A stretch of 64,000 nt of DNA from Mycolicibacterium agri (GCF_002553505.1 NZ_PDCP01000021.1:1-64000); one strand, 5' to 3'. Positions 26,116 to 36,137 are shown, numbered from the stretch's first letter. Made by a program: numbers and translations. Notes: a model not told the origin generated them from the sequence alone.

Positions 26116-26535
26116 TCAGCAGTCGGCGGAGATGTCGAACGACGCCGTCGTGGTCTGGTTGGGTTTGTCGGCGAAAGAACCCTGGGCCTCGCCGCTGACA
26201 TTGAAACCGCCCTCGCTCACCCGCGCCTGCGCCTTGCCGAGATTGTCGGCCCAGAACGTGCCGGTGAAGTTCCCCATGTTGCGGATGGTCACCGACTCGG
26301 GCGTCAAGGTGTCGCCGAGCCGAATCGTCGCGGTGAATCCGGGTTCCTCTTCGAGGGTCTCGATGGTCCAGTTCGTGCCGGTCTGTGTGCAGGTGACCGG
26401 CTGCAGCGCGTTGGTGGCTTTCCCGTTGATGAGCACGCGGGCGTCACTTGTGCCCAGTGCGCTGGGTGGACTCGAGCAGCCGGCCAGGCCGACGGCGACG
26501 ACGAGAGCGGCTACGGCGCTGAACCGGCGCTTCAT
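26116..26535 (-). CDS. LpqH-like lipoprotein
   Basis: The product has 139 residues. It has a lipoprotein signal MKRRFSAVAALVVAVGLAGC with the acylated cysteine at position 20. The mature domain (ARVLINGKATNALQPVTCTQTGTNW, a beta-rich core, and a final cysteine pairing with the first) matches the 19-kDa antigen (LpqH) family of mycobacteria, cell-surface lipoproteins that act as TLR2 ligands in pathogens. It lies divergent to the ATP-grasp operon. The 266 bases between the genes hold both promoters; I see no other feature there. Confidence 0.82.
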   Translation of the reverse strand: MKRRFSAVAALVVAVGLAGCSSPPSALGTSDARVLINGKATNALQPVTCTQTGTNWTIETLEEEPGFTATIRLGDTLTPESVTIRNMGNFTGTFWADNLGKAQARVSEGGFNVSGEAQGSFADKPNQTTTASFDISADC

Positions 26536-26801
26536 GAGCGTTCAAATCCCCCTCTGGAACTGGTCGCCAACACAGCAGACAGTAAAGCAGCAGACCCCGG
26601 TAGAGGGAGAGTCCCGCGAAAATGTGTGGCGACCGGCGCAGCGCGCTGTCCGGCCACAGCGCCGAAGACGCATGTCCCAGCAGCAACTTGCAGTACTACA
26701 CCGGTGCGAACCGCGGCGCAGTCCCCGCCACGACCGCTGTGCCGAACGCCACCGAGGACAGGCTCACGCCTCCGACCGGCGATGCGTACCGTTCTGCAGT
26801 G

Positions 26802-29435
26802 ATGGCACGATCCGTGGCGAACCCGCACGACATCGACAACCTGCTGGCCGGCTACCGCGCCGCGCGGGCCCAGCAGGCGTTGTTCGATCCTCGCGGCGGC
26901 ACCGTCAGCCGGTACGACGAATTCGTCGACGCGGCAGGCAATGTCCGGCCCGCCTGGGCCGAGCTGGCCGAATGCGTCGGCGAGCGCGGTCGCGACGGCC
27001 TGGAACAGCTGCGGGCGGTGGTGCGAGATCTCGTCGACAACGACGGCATCACCTACACCCCACTTGGCGCCAACGGCGAGGCCGACACCAACGGCGACGG
27101 CACCCCGGTGCCCTGGCAGCTGGACGCCCTGCCGCTGCTGGTCTCGGCGCAGGACTGGGACACGCTGGAAACCGGACTGGTGCAGCGCTCCCAGCTGCTG
27201 GACGCGATATTGGCCGACCTGTACGGCCCGTGCCGGTCGGTGACAGGTGGGGTGCTGCCCCCGCAGCTGTTGTTCGCGCACCCGGGCTATGTCCGGGCCG
27301 CGCGCGGCATCGAGGTGCCGGGGCGCCACCAACTCTTCATGCATGCCTGCGACATCAGCCGCGCTGCCGACGGCACGTTTCGAGTCAACGCCGACTGGAC
27401 GCAGGCGCCATCGGGCGCCGGGTACGCGCTGGCCGACCGGCGCGTGGTCGCGCACGCCATCCCCGACCTCTACGAGCGCATCGCGCCGCGACCCGCCTCG
27501 CCTTGGGCGCAGGCGCTGCGGCTGGCGCTGATCGACGTCGCGCCGGAGTCCGCGCACGAGCCGATGGTCGTGGTGCTCAGCCCTGGAACGCATTCCGAGA
27601 CCGCCTTCGATCAGGCCTATCTGGCCAGCGTGCTGGGTTTTCCGCTGGTGGAAAGCGCCGACCTCGTCGTGCGTGACGGCCAGCTGTGGATGCGCTCGCT
27701 CGGCACGTTGAAGCGGGTTGACGTGCTGCTGCGGCGCGTCGACGCCGACTACGCCGATCCGCTTGACCTGCGCGCGGATTCGCGGCTCGGTGTGGTCGGA
27801 TTGGTGGAGGTGTTGCGCAGGGGAGCGGTGACGGTGGTCAACACGCTTGGCAGCGGCATCCTGGAAAGCCCTGGGCTGCTTCGGTTCCTGCCGGAACTGG
27901 CCAAGGCGCTCGTCGGTGAGACGCCGCTGCTCGAGACCGCGCCGGTGTACTGGGGCGGGATCAACGCCGAGCGTTCCCACATTCTCAGCAAGATGTCCTC
28001 GCTACTGCTGAAACCCGTGACCGGCGGTGAGACCATCGTCGCGCCCATGCTGAGCGCGAAACAACGTGACGAGTTGGCCGCCCGGATCGAGGCCGACCCG
28101 TGGCAGTGGATCGGCCAGGAGCTGCCGGAGTTCTCCTCGGCGCCAGCCAATTTCTCGAGGGTCGGGCTGACGTCGGCGAGCGTCGGCATGCGGCTGTTCA
28201 CGGTGGCCCAGCGCGGCGGATACGCGCCGCTGATCGGCGGGCTCGGCTATCTGCTCGCGACGGGCAATGCCGCATACAAAGGCAAAACCATTGCGGCCAA
28301 AGATATCTGGGTGCGTACGCCGACGCGCGTGACGGCCGAGCGGATCCCCACGTCGGCACCGGCGCAGCTTCCGGCGATGACGCCGAGCCCGACCCGTGCC
28401 GTCAGTTCGCCGCGCGTGCTGTCGGATCTGTTCTGGATGGGCCGCTACGCCGAGCGTGCCGAGAACATGGCCCGCCTGTTGACCGTCACCCGCGAGCGCT
28501 ATCACGAGTTCCACTACCGACAGGACTCCCACGGCAGCGAGTGTGTGCCGGTGCTGCTGTCCGCGCTGGGCCGCATCACCGGAGCCGACGACGGCGCAGA
28601 CGACGATGCCCACGAGATGGTCGCAACCGCACAGTCGACGCTGTGGTCGCTGACCGTCGACCGGCGCCGCCCGGGCTCGCTGGCGGAGTCGGTGGAACGC
28701 CTGGCGGTGGCGGCGCGCGCGGTTCGCGACCAGCTGTCCAACGACACGTGGATGGTGTTGGCGGCGGTGGAACGGGCGGTCCTGCACCGCGGACGGGCGC
28801 TGCCGGAATCCCAAAACGAGGGCGAGGCCTATCTGGTGACGGCGCACGCGGAGACGCTGGCCGGCATGCTCGCGTTGGCCGGGGTGGCCGCCGAGTCGGT
28901 GGTGCGCGACGTCGGGTGGACGATGATGGACATCGGCAAGCGGATCGAGCGCGGGCTCGCCCTCACCGCCCTGATGAGCGCGACGTTGACGTCCGTCCGC
29001 AGCCCCGGTGCCGAACAGACCGTCATCGAGTCCACCCTGGTGGCCTGCGAGTCGTCAGTGATCTACCGCAGGCGCAACCTCGGCGTGTTCACCGTGTCCG
29101 CCGTCGCGGACTTGGTGCTGCTGGACCCCGACAACCCACGCTCTTTGGTGTATCAGTTCGAGCGGCTGCGCACCGACCTCAAGGCGCTGCCGGGCTCGTC
29201 GGGTTCGTCGCGACCCGAGCGGCTGGTCGACGAGATCGGCACTCGATTGCGCCGCGTCGACCCGGCCGATCTGGACGACGTGACCGACGGTCGGCGGGCC
29301 GCGCTCGCCGACCTGCTCGACGGGGTGCACGCCGACCTCCGCGAACTCGCCAAGGTCATCACCGCGACACACCTGTCGCTGCCCGGTGGCATGCAGCCGT
29401 TGTGGGGACCCGACCACCGCCGGGAGATGCCATGA
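26802..29435 (+). CDS. Circularly permuted ATP-grasp and alpha-E domain fusion protein
   Basis: The product has 877 residues from the ATG at 26802; the frame is open back to 26622, but the upstream part lacks family character. The first about 500 residues form a circularly permuted ATP-grasp (YDEFVDAAGNVRPAW at the start, then GTLKRVDVLLRRVDADYADP and TLGSGILESPGLLRFLPELAK). From about residue 536 an alpha-E domain follows (VLSDLFWMGRYAERAENMARLL). In many bacteria these are separate adjacent genes; here they are fused, as in Rv2567 (from memory). The families are predicted to ligate amino acids or peptides. The next gene, a transglutaminase, overlaps it by 4 bases. Confidence 0.9.
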   Translation: MARSVANPHDIDNLLAGYRAARAQQALFDPRGGTVSRYDEFVDAAGNVRPAWAELAECVGERGRDGLEQLRAVVRDLVDNDGITYTPLGANGEADTNGDGTPVPWQLDALPLLVSAQDWDTLETGLVQRSQLLDAILADLYGPCRSVTGGVLPPQLLFAHPGYVRAARGIEVPGRHQLFMHACDISRAADGTFRVNADWTQAPSGAGYALADRRVVAHAIPDLYERIAPRPASPWAQALRLALIDVAPESAHEPMVVVLSPGTHSETAFDQAYLASVLGFPLVESADLVVRDGQLWMRSLGTLKRVDVLLRRVDADYADPLDLRADSRLGVVGLVEVLRRGAVTVVNTLGSGILESPGLLRFLPELAKALVGETPLLETAPVYWGGINAERSHILSKMSSLLLKPVTGGETIVAPMLSAKQRDELAARIEADPWQWIGQELPEFSSAPANFSRVGLTSASVGMRLFTVAQRGGYAPLIGGLGYLLATGNAAYKGKTIAAKDIWVRTPTRVTAERIPTSAPAQLPAMTPSPTRAVSSPRVLSDLFWMGRYAERAENMARLLTVTRERYHEFHYRQDSHGSECVPVLLSALGRITGADDGADDDAHEMVATAQSTLWSLTVDRRRPGSLAESVERLAVAARAVRDQLSNDTWMVLAAVERAVLHRGRALPESQNEGEAYLVTAHAETLAGMLALAGVAAESVVRDVGWTMMDIGKRIERGLALTALMSATLTSVRSPGAEQTVIESTLVACESSVIYRRRNLGVFTVSAVADLVLLDPDNPRSLVYQFERLRTDLKALPGSSGSSRPERLVDEIGTRLRRVDPADLDDVTDGRRAALADLLDGVHADLRELAKVITATHLSLPGGMQPLWGPDHRREMP

Positions 29436-30331
29436 CGTCGCGGCGATATCAGGTGACACACACGACGATTTACGGGTACTCCGACGTGGTGACCAATTCC
29501 TATGGCCGTGGCTACCTCACGCCCCGAGACACCGACACCCAACGCTGCCTGTCGCATCGCCTGCGCGTCGACCCCGAGCCCGCCGACAGCTCCACGAGCA
29601 AGGACGTCTACGGCAACGTGACGTCCTACTTCCACGTCACCGAACCCCATCGCAGGCTTTCGGTCACCAGTGAGTCGGTGGTCGAGGTGGATCCACCGCC
29701 GCCCCACCTATACGGCGCCGGATCGGCGCTGGCACCGTGGGAGATCTCGCGCCCGGTGGGCTCCGACGGCGCGCTGGCCACGGAGTTCACCCTTGACCTG
29801 CAGCCACCCGAGATCACCGGCGAGGTGCGGGATTACGCCGCACCGAGCTTTCCCCCCGGCCGCCCGCTGATCGAGGCGCTACGCGACCTCACCACGCGGA
29901 TCTACACCGACTTCACCTATCGGTCCGGGTCGACCACGGTGTCGACCAAAGTCAGCGACGTGCTGGCCGCCGGGGAGGGCGTCTGCCAGGACTTCGCGCG
30001 GCTGGCGATCGCCTGCCTGCGCGCCAACGGGCTTGCCGCCAGCTATGTTTCGGGATATCTGGCCACCGATCCGCCGCCGGGGAAGGACCGCATGATCGGC
30101 ATCGACGCGACCCATGCGTGGGCCTCGGTGTGGACCCCGCAGAATCAGTGGCTGGGGTTGGACCCCACCAACGATCAGATGGTGGACGAACGCTACATCG
30201 TGGTGGCCTGGGGCCGCGACTACGCCGACGTGCCTCCGTTGCGCGGGATCATCTACACCGACTCCGAGAGCAGCTCCATCGAGGTCGCCGTCGACGTGGT
30301 GCCGCATCAGGGCGAGGTCGTCCATGCGTGA
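29432..30331 (+). CDS. Transglutaminase-like cysteine peptidase family protein
   Basis: The product has 299 residues. An N-terminal beta-rich region (HTTIYGYSDVVTNSYGRGYLTPRDT) is followed by the transglutaminase core with C185 (GEGVCQDFARLAIACLR), H228 (DATHAWASVW) and D244 (LGLDPTND), so the catalytic triad is complete. Such proteins accompany ATP-grasp/alpha-E genes across bacteria and may cleave or crosslink the peptide product. There is no signal peptide. Its ATG overlaps the stop of the ATP-grasp gene, and it overlaps the metallopeptidase gene by 8 bases, so the three form one unit. Confidence 0.92.
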   Translation: MTSRRYQVTHTTIYGYSDVVTNSYGRGYLTPRDTDTQRCLSHRLRVDPEPADSSTSKDVYGNVTSYFHVTEPHRRLSVTSESVVEVDPPPPHLYGAGSALAPWEISRPVGSDGALATEFTLDLQPPEITGEVRDYAAPSFPPGRPLIEALRDLTTRIYTDFTYRSGSTTVSTKVSDVLAAGEGVCQDFARLAIACLRANGLAASYVSGYLATDPPPGKDRMIGIDATHAWASVWTPQNQWLGLDPTNDQMVDERYIVVAWGRDYADVPPLRGIIYTDSESSSIEVAVDVVPHQGEVVHA

Positions 30332-31352
30332 CTTCATCTGCTCGAACTGCGGTCAGCGGTTGGCGTTTGAGAACTCCCTGTGCCTGTCCTGCAAACGGCC
30401 GCTCGGCTATTCGCTCGAGCACATGTCGCTGTTGGTCATCGCACCTTCAGAAGAGGCATCGCATGCCGGCTTCGTCGACGCCGACTCCTACGAGTTGTGC
30501 GCCAATCTGCATCTGGCCGAATGCAACTGGCTCGTCGAGAAGGCCCCGGTGCGCAAGTTGTGCGCCTCGTGCGAGCTCACCCGCACCCGACCGCCCGACG
30601 CCGACACCAAGGCGCTGGAGGCATTCGCAGCCGCGGAACGGGCCAAACGGCGCCTGATCGTCGAATTGGCCGAGCTGAAACTGCCGATCATCGACCGCGA
30701 CGAGGACCCCGAGTACGGGCTGGCGTTCGACCTGCTCTCCAGCGAGGAGCAGAAGGTGTTCACCGGCCACGCGAACGGCGTCATCACGCTTGATCTCGCC
30801 GAGGGCGACGACGTCCATCGCGAGCAGTTGCGCATCTCGATGGACGAGCCGTACCGCACCCTGCTGGGGCACTTCCGTCACGAGATCGGCCACTACTACT
30901 TCTATCGACTGGTCGGCCCGTCGCAGGAGTACTCGCAACGATTCCGCGAGTTGTTCGGCGACCCCGACGCCGACTATCAGGCCGCGCTGGACCGCCATTA
31001 TCAACAGGGGCCGCCCGCGGATTGGGAGAACGACTACGTTTCCTCGTACGCGACCATGCATCCCGCAGAAGACTGGGCCGAAACCTTCGCACACTATCTG
31101 CACATCCGCGACACGCTGGACACCGCCGCAGCGTTCGGCTTCGCGCCTGCAGCTGCCACCTTCGAGCGAAAGATGCTGGGACCGAGCGGATTCGATCAAA
31201 TCATCGACATGTGGTTGCCGTTGGCCTGGTCACTGAACATGATCAACCGGTCGATGGGCAAGGACGACCTCTATCCGTTCGTGCTCCCACCTGCGGTGCT
31301 GGAGAAGATGCGGTTCCTGCACACCGTCATCGAAGAGGTGACGGCCCACTGA
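30324..31352 (+). CDS. Putative zinc-binding metallopeptidase with N-terminal zinc ribbon
   Basis: The product has 342 residues from the ATG at 30324, within the end of the transglutaminase gene. The zinc ribbon is C6, C9, C20, C23. The peptidase site is HEIGH at 186-190, and PAEDWAETFAHYLHIRD probably supplies the third metal ligand. The length matches Rv2568c (from memory). The family is annotated as putative zinc-binding metallopeptidase with no known substrate. Its fixed association with the ATP-grasp/transglutaminase pair suggests maturation or turnover of the same peptide product (inference). Confidence 0.85.
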   Translation: MRDFICSNCGQRLAFENSLCLSCKRPLGYSLEHMSLLVIAPSEEASHAGFVDADSYELCANLHLAECNWLVEKAPVRKLCASCELTRTRPPDADTKALEAFAAAERAKRRLIVELAELKLPIIDRDEDPEYGLAFDLLSSEEQKVFTGHANGVITLDLAEGDDVHREQLRISMDEPYRTLLGHFRHEIGHYYFYRLVGPSQEYSQRFRELFGDPDADYQAALDRHYQQGPPADWENDYVSSYATMHPAEDWAETFAHYLHIRDTLDTAAAFGFAPAAATFERKMLGPSGFDQIIDMWLPLAWSLNMINRSMGKDDLYPFVLPPAVLEKMRFLHTVIEEVTAH

Positions 31353-31364
31353 GCAGGATGGTCG

Positions 31365-32861
31365 TCAGCGCACCAGGCGGCTCGCGGTGATCGCCACCGC
31401 CAGCGTCATCAACTGCTTCGGATCGTCCATGTCGACGTCCAGCATCTTGGCGATCTGATTGAGCCGGTAGTACAGCGACTGGCGCCGCACATGAAGGCGT
31501 TTGGCCGCCTCCGCCTTGCTTCCGCCGCATGCCGCCAGCACTTCGAGAGTGTGGAGCAGTTGGCTGTGCTTGGTGGAGTCCGCCTTGACGAGCACGCCGA
31601 TCTGATCCTCGACGAATTGCCGAGTGGCGTCGTGATTGCCGTGCGCGGTCAGCAGCCGCTCCAGCGCCAGTGCCTGCACACTGATCACCGGTTGGGTCAT
31701 GCGCAGGTCCTGCCCGAGGCTCAACGTGGCGCGGGTGTCGGCCATCGCCTGCGGAAGCTCGGCGGCATCGCGCACCGTGCGGCTGACGGCCGCGCAGAGC
31801 CGCGACTGCGGCCACAGTTCGGCCAGCGCCGTATGACGCACGGAATGGGCGAGATTGGGCTCCACCGCCTCGTCGGGTCGGGCCAGGAGCCCGCACAGCA
31901 CACCGTCAACGAGGCCGAACACGCCGTAACCGACGCTGCCAACGATCGCGTCGACGATGCGCGCGCCCGATTCGACTCGCGTCGGATCCACTGCGATACA
32001 CGCGTATTGGTGATCCGACGTTGCCACGCCTGCGGCCAGCAGCCGCGACTCGAGGGTCCGGAGGTCGGTGGGTTCGTTGGCGACGAGGTGGTGCAGCAGC
32101 ACCTGCTGTGCGCGTAAACCCGCGGAGACGTCCTTCTGTTCGCGGATGAGGCACAGGCCCAAGACGGTGGGCGCGCGATCCATCACCGCCTCGACCAGCC
32201 CGACGGGAATCCCGGCCGTACCGACCGTCAGCCGGCCCCACGCCGTGCCCTCCACGAGCACGGGCGCCTCGGAGGTCGGCTCGTCATCGCGCGGTTCGGT
32301 GCGGCCCGCAGCGACGACGACCCGGCCTGCGTAGTCGCTGAGCCGCGCCCAGGTGCCCAGCGCGGACGCGACGTGGTCGATGAGTTCTTCGAGGGATGCG
32401 CCGCGGGCCAGCGCCTCGGACAGGGCGCGGGAGATTTCGTCGGCGTGGCGCAGCCGGGCGACCGAGCGGTCGATGACCTCGCTGTTGACGGCCTCGGCGA
32501 CCTCGGTGAAGCGCAGCACCGGCTGCAGTTCGACGATCGGCAGCCCCACCGCAACGGCCTCGTCGACCATTTCGTCGGGAACGTTCGCGAATGTTCTGCC
32601 CACCTCGAAACACAGTGCGGCGACGCCGCTTTCGGCGAGCCTGCGCACGTAGAGCCGACGCGCGGTTTCGTCGACGCCGACAAGTCCGACGCCGTTGGTC
32701 AACAGCAGTTCATCGCCGCGCAGCAGGGGAGCGATGTCGTAGAGGTCGGCGGTGTGCACCCAGCGCACGGCGTGGTCGAGGTGATCGTGGCCGCTGAGCA
32801 CCGACGGGCGGGCGGGCCGCAACAGCGGGTGCTCGAGGACATGGCGAAGGATCAGGGCCAT
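31365..32861 (-). CDS. PucR-family transcriptional regulator
   Basis: The product has 498 residues from the ATG at 32861. It shows the PucR N-terminal domain (GHDHLDHAVRWVHTADLYDIAPLLRGDELLLTNG), a middle GGDEF-like region, and a C-terminal HTH (LEVLAACGGSKAEAAKRLHVRRQSLYYRLNQIAKML). PucR proteins activate catabolism of purines, amino acids and other nitrogen compounds. It is divergent from the epimerase-SDR-permease operon across a 117-base gap, in which TGTGAC occurs twice (32868-32873 and 32895-32900 region), possible half-sites. It probably controls that operon. Confidence 0.9.
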   Translation of the reverse strand: MALILRHVLEHPLLRPARPSVLSGHDHLDHAVRWVHTADLYDIAPLLRGDELLLTNGVGLVGVDETARRLYVRRLAESGVAALCFEVGRTFANVPDEMVDEAVAVGLPIVELQPVLRFTEVAEAVNSEVIDRSVARLRHADEISRALSEALARGASLEELIDHVASALGTWARLSDYAGRVVVAAGRTEPRDDEPTSEAPVLVEGTAWGRLTVGTAGIPVGLVEAVMDRAPTVLGLCLIREQKDVSAGLRAQQVLLHHLVANEPTDLRTLESRLLAAGVATSDHQYACIAVDPTRVESGARIVDAIVGSVGYGVFGLVDGVLCGLLARPDEAVEPNLAHSVRHTALAELWPQSRLCAAVSRTVRDAAELPQAMADTRATLSLGQDLRMTQPVISVQALALERLLTAHGNHDATRQFVEDQIGVLVKADSTKHSQLLHTLEVLAACGGSKAEAAKRLHVRRQSLYYRLNQIAKMLDVDMDDPKQLMTLAVAITASRLVR

Positions 32862-32978
32862 GAGACATTGTGACCCATAACACGCCGCAAATATGTGACA
32901 TCGCGTCCGTTGCTGATGGCCAGCAGCGGTTGCATGCTGAGGCGACCTCGATCTCGACGTCGATCTCAGGAGCGCAAG

Positions 32979-33893
32979 ATGACCACTCTGGTAACGGGCG
33001 GCCGCGGCTTCGTCGGACGCCAGCTGGTCGACCAGCTGCTGGCCGACGGGGTCAAGGTCGTCAGCTACAACCGCGACTTCGCGGTCGACGACCGAGACGG
33101 CCTGACCGTGGTTCAGGGCGAACTGTTCGACTTTCCGCGTCTGACCGAGACGCTGAACCGCCACAGCGTCGACCGCATCATCCACACCGCGGGGCAGAGT
33201 CATCCCGGCGTGTCCGTCGAGTTGCCGTGGACGACGTTCAAGGCCAATGCCGAAGGCACCCTTGCCGTTTACGAAGCCGCGCGAGCGACGGGAGTGCGCC
33301 GCATCGTGAACTTCTCCTCCGAATGCGCGCTGGGTAATCTGCCGACCGATGTCGCGGTGACGGTGGACGTCACGCCGCGACCGACCACGCCGTACGGGGT
33401 CACCAAGGTCGCCGGTGAAATGTTCGGCGCCGTCTACAACTCGCTCTACGACATGGAGATCGTGTCGCTGCGGATCACCGAGATCTACGGCCCCGGCTTG
33501 TGGATGCCGAGCCTGCTCGGTGACATGATTCGCGCCGGCCTGCGCGGCGAAACCTTCCGGCTCGAAGCAGGCGGTGATCACCCATTCCAGTTCGTGCACG
33601 TCTGCGACGTGGCCGCCGCGGCGCGGCTGGCCGCCACAGCCTCGACCCTGACCCAGCCGGTGTACAACGTCTCGGGCGGGCGTCAGATCACCGTGGCCGA
33701 AACGGCGAAACTGCTCGAGCGGCACCTTCCGGGCAGCCGCTACGAGATCGGCCCGGGTCTGCTTCCGCAGTGGGACAGCCAAGGCCCTTACGACTTGACC
33801 GCATCCAAGCGCGATCTCGGCTACTCGCCGTCGTGGTCGCTGGAACGCGGCATCGTCGACCAGATCGAGTGGCTGCGGGGTCAACATGGCTGA
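32979..33893 (+). CDS. NAD-dependent epimerase/dehydratase family protein (extended SDR)
   Basis: The product has 304 residues from the ATG at 32979, with AGGAGCG upstream. TTLVTGGRGFVGRQLVDQLL is the nucleotide site, and TPYGVTKVAGE carries the YxxxK pair, with a serine in NFSSECALG completing the active site. The extended SDR family acts on nucleotide sugars or, in catabolic settings, on other hydroxyl substrates. It is the first gene of a rightward operon with an SDR and an APC permease, so a role in oxidising the imported compound is more likely than cell wall sugar synthesis (inference). Confidence 0.88.
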   Translation: MTTLVTGGRGFVGRQLVDQLLADGVKVVSYNRDFAVDDRDGLTVVQGELFDFPRLTETLNRHSVDRIIHTAGQSHPGVSVELPWTTFKANAEGTLAVYEAARATGVRRIVNFSSECALGNLPTDVAVTVDVTPRPTTPYGVTKVAGEMFGAVYNSLYDMEIVSLRITEIYGPGLWMPSLLGDMIRAGLRGETFRLEAGGDHPFQFVHVCDVAAAARLAATASTLTQPVYNVSGGRQITVAETAKLLERHLPGSRYEIGPGLLPQWDSQGPYDLTASKRDLGYSPSWSLERGIVDQIEWLRGQHG

Positions 33894-34707
33894 GATGAGC
33901 GGCCGCGTCGCGCTGGTCACCGGCGCGGCCTCCGGCATCGGATTGGCCAGCGCCGAAGCCCTCGCGCGCAACGGCGCGGCCGTGGCGCTGCTGTCCCGTC
34001 CCGGCGATGACCTGGAAACGGCAGCGGCTCGCGTCCGCGGTTGTGGCGGCAGCGTTGTCACAGTCGCCGCCGACGTCGCCGACTCCGCCGCCGTTCGAGA
34101 GGCATTCGATCGGGTGGAACGGGATCTGGGCCCGATCGACGCCGTCCACAACAACGCGGGGATCTCAGTGGTTTCCCCCCTTGTCGACACCAGCGACGAG
34201 GTGTTTCGCCGACTCGTGGATACCAATCTCGCGGGAACGTTTTTCGTGCTGCGCGAGGCGGCGCGGGTGATGCAGCCGCGACGATCGGGCGCGATCGTCA
34301 ACACCGCCTCCGAGTTGGCCCTCATCGGGCAGGCCGGCTATGTGGCCTATACCGCCACCAAGGGCGCGATTCTGGCCATGACCCGCAGCGCCGCAGCCGA
34401 ATTGGCCTCCTGGGGAATTCGGGTCAACGCGGTGTGCCCCGGCACCACGAAGACGCCGATGTTTCTCGCCGAGTTCGACGGTGCCGCCGATCCGGACGCG
34501 GAGTTGGCCGACAACGCCGCCAGCGTCGCCATGCAGCGCATCGCCGAGCCCGCCGAGATCGCCGAGGCCGTCGTCTTTCTGCTGTCGCAGCGCGCCGGCT
34601 ACATCACCGGCACCCATCTAGTCGCCGATGGCGGTCGCACCTCGTGCGTGTCCGCCGGATCCATCGGAGTCGCAACACCACCGTCGCACACAACCGGAGA
34701 ATCCTGA
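33886..34707 (+). CDS. Short-chain dehydrogenase/reductase
   Basis: The product has 273 residues. The cofactor motif is TGAASGIG, followed by NNAG (HNNAGIS) and the catalytic YTATK with a serine in NTASELA. A C-terminal extension of about 20 residues (SAGSIGVATPPSHTTGES) goes beyond the usual end. It overlaps the epimerase-like gene by 8 bases, and its TGA shares a base with the permease ATG (TGATG). The substrate is presumably an alcohol or amine-derived intermediate of the compound imported by the permease. Confidence 0.9.
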   Translation: MAEMSGRVALVTGAASGIGLASAEALARNGAAVALLSRPGDDLETAAARVRGCGGSVVTVAADVADSAAVREAFDRVERDLGPIDAVHNNAGISVVSPLVDTSDEVFRRLVDTNLAGTFFVLREAARVMQPRRSGAIVNTASELALIGQAGYVAYTATKGAILAMTRSAAAELASWGIRVNAVCPGTTKTPMFLAEFDGAADPDAELADNAASVAMQRIAEPAEIAEAVVFLLSQRAGYITGTHLVADGGRTSCVSAGSIGVATPPSHTTGES

Positions 34708-36137
34708 TGAGCGAATCCTCAACGCCGCCACCGTCTTCGCGCCTCGAGCAGCTGGGCTACTCGCAACAACTGGTCCGTCGACTCAACATTCCGGAGGTCG
34801 TCGGGCTCGCCATGGCGGACGTGTCACCGACGATGGCGGTGCTGTTCCTGTCGGCCGGGGTGTTCGTCATCGGCGGCACATTCTCGATCGGCGCGGGCCT
34901 GATCCTGTCGGCCGTCGTCGTGTTGATCTCGCTGTGTCTGGCCGAGTTGGCGGGCATGTTCCCGATCGCGGGCGGCATGTACTCGTTGGTGCGGAAGGTG
35001 CTTCCAGGACCGTTCTCGTGGATCACCATGTTCAACTACCTGATCCAGGGGATCGTGATCCCGGCGAGCATCGCCCTCGGCATGGTGGGTTTTCTGCGAG
35101 ACCTGTTTCCGGGCTTGGGTTTTCCCGACACTGTGGTTGCCGTCGTGCTGCTAGGGCTGGCAACGGCGATCGCGCTGACCAAGGTGGAGGTCGGCGCGTG
35201 GGCTACCGGGGCGATGGTGATCGTCGAGTGCATCGTGCTCGGCATCGTCACGGTCGCGGCGCTGGCGCATCCGCATCAGAACCTCGCCGAGGTCACCTTT
35301 CATCCCACGGTGTTGAGCAACGGCGAACTCGTCGCGGTCGGTTTCGCCGTGATGCTGGCGACGCTGGCCCCGGCGTTCAATGTGATCAACGGCTATGACG
35401 CCGCGCTGGGTTTCTCCGAAGAACTCAAGGGCGGCGAGCGCAACATCGCCAAGGCGGTCATCATCTCGGCGGTGCTGGCATGCGTGCTGATCATGGTTCC
35501 GCTGATCTCGGCGCTGATCGCTGCGCCCGATCTGAAGGAGTTCTTCAGCGCCCCTGCCCCCGTCGTGTACTCGGTGGAGGCATCGTTGGGCGACAGGGCG
35601 CGCATCATCGTCGACATCGGTGTGGCGATCGCGTTGTTCAACGCGATGGTGTCCCTGCTGATGTACTTCGGGCGCGGCGTCTACACCACCGGCCGTGACG
35701 CGATGTGGCCGGCAGCGGTGAACCGGGTGCTCGGTTCCATCAACAGGTTCCATGTGCCCGGCGCAGGCATCATGTGCCTTGCGGTACCCGCCGCGGTGCT
35801 GGTGTTCACCTCCGCGCTGAACTTCCTGATCATCTTCGCGGGCACCGTGATCGCGGCGGTGTACTTCTGCATCGGCATGGCCGCGTTCTGGAGCCGGCGG
35901 TCGATGCCCGACGAGCCGCGGCCGTACCGGATGCCGCTGTGGCCGCTGCCGCCGGTGGCGGTGATCGTCTTCACCGGAATTGCGTTGGCCACCCAGGAGA
36001 CGCAGTACCTTGTCGCCGAAGTGGTGCTGATCGCGCTAGCGTTGGCGGCCTGGGCCGGTTCCAAGCGGTGGTCGCCGCGACCTGCGCCCGCCGTGCCGCA
36101 CGACGTGTCGGAGCGGGGGCTGGACCCGATCGCGTGA
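34707..36137 (+). CDS. APC-superfamily amino acid/amine permease
   Basis: The product has 476 residues with about twelve membrane segments. The start VVGLAMADVSPTMAVLFLSAGVFVIGG and the GGMYSLVRKVLPGPFSWI segment match APC helices 1-3. The frame is open far upstream, but the ATG at 34707 joins the SDR stop as TGATG and places helix 1 about 35 residues in. It should take up an amino acid, amine or related nitrogen compound by proton symport. A creatininase gene follows after 67 bases with its own ribosome site. Confidence 0.9.
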   Translation: MSESSTPPPSSRLEQLGYSQQLVRRLNIPEVVGLAMADVSPTMAVLFLSAGVFVIGGTFSIGAGLILSAVVVLISLCLAELAGMFPIAGGMYSLVRKVLPGPFSWITMFNYLIQGIVIPASIALGMVGFLRDLFPGLGFPDTVVAVVLLGLATAIALTKVEVGAWATGAMVIVECIVLGIVTVAALAHPHQNLAEVTFHPTVLSNGELVAVGFAVMLATLAPAFNVINGYDAALGFSEELKGGERNIAKAVIISAVLACVLIMVPLISALIAAPDLKEFFSAPAPVVYSVEASLGDRARIIVDIGVAIALFNAMVSLLMYFGRGVYTTGRDAMWPAAVNRVLGSINRFHVPGAGIMCLAVPAAVLVFTSALNFLIIFAGTVIAAVYFCIGMAAFWSRRSMPDEPRPYRMPLWPLPPVAVIVFTGIALATQETQYLVAEVVLIALALAAWAGSKRWSPRPAPAVPHDVSERGLDPIA

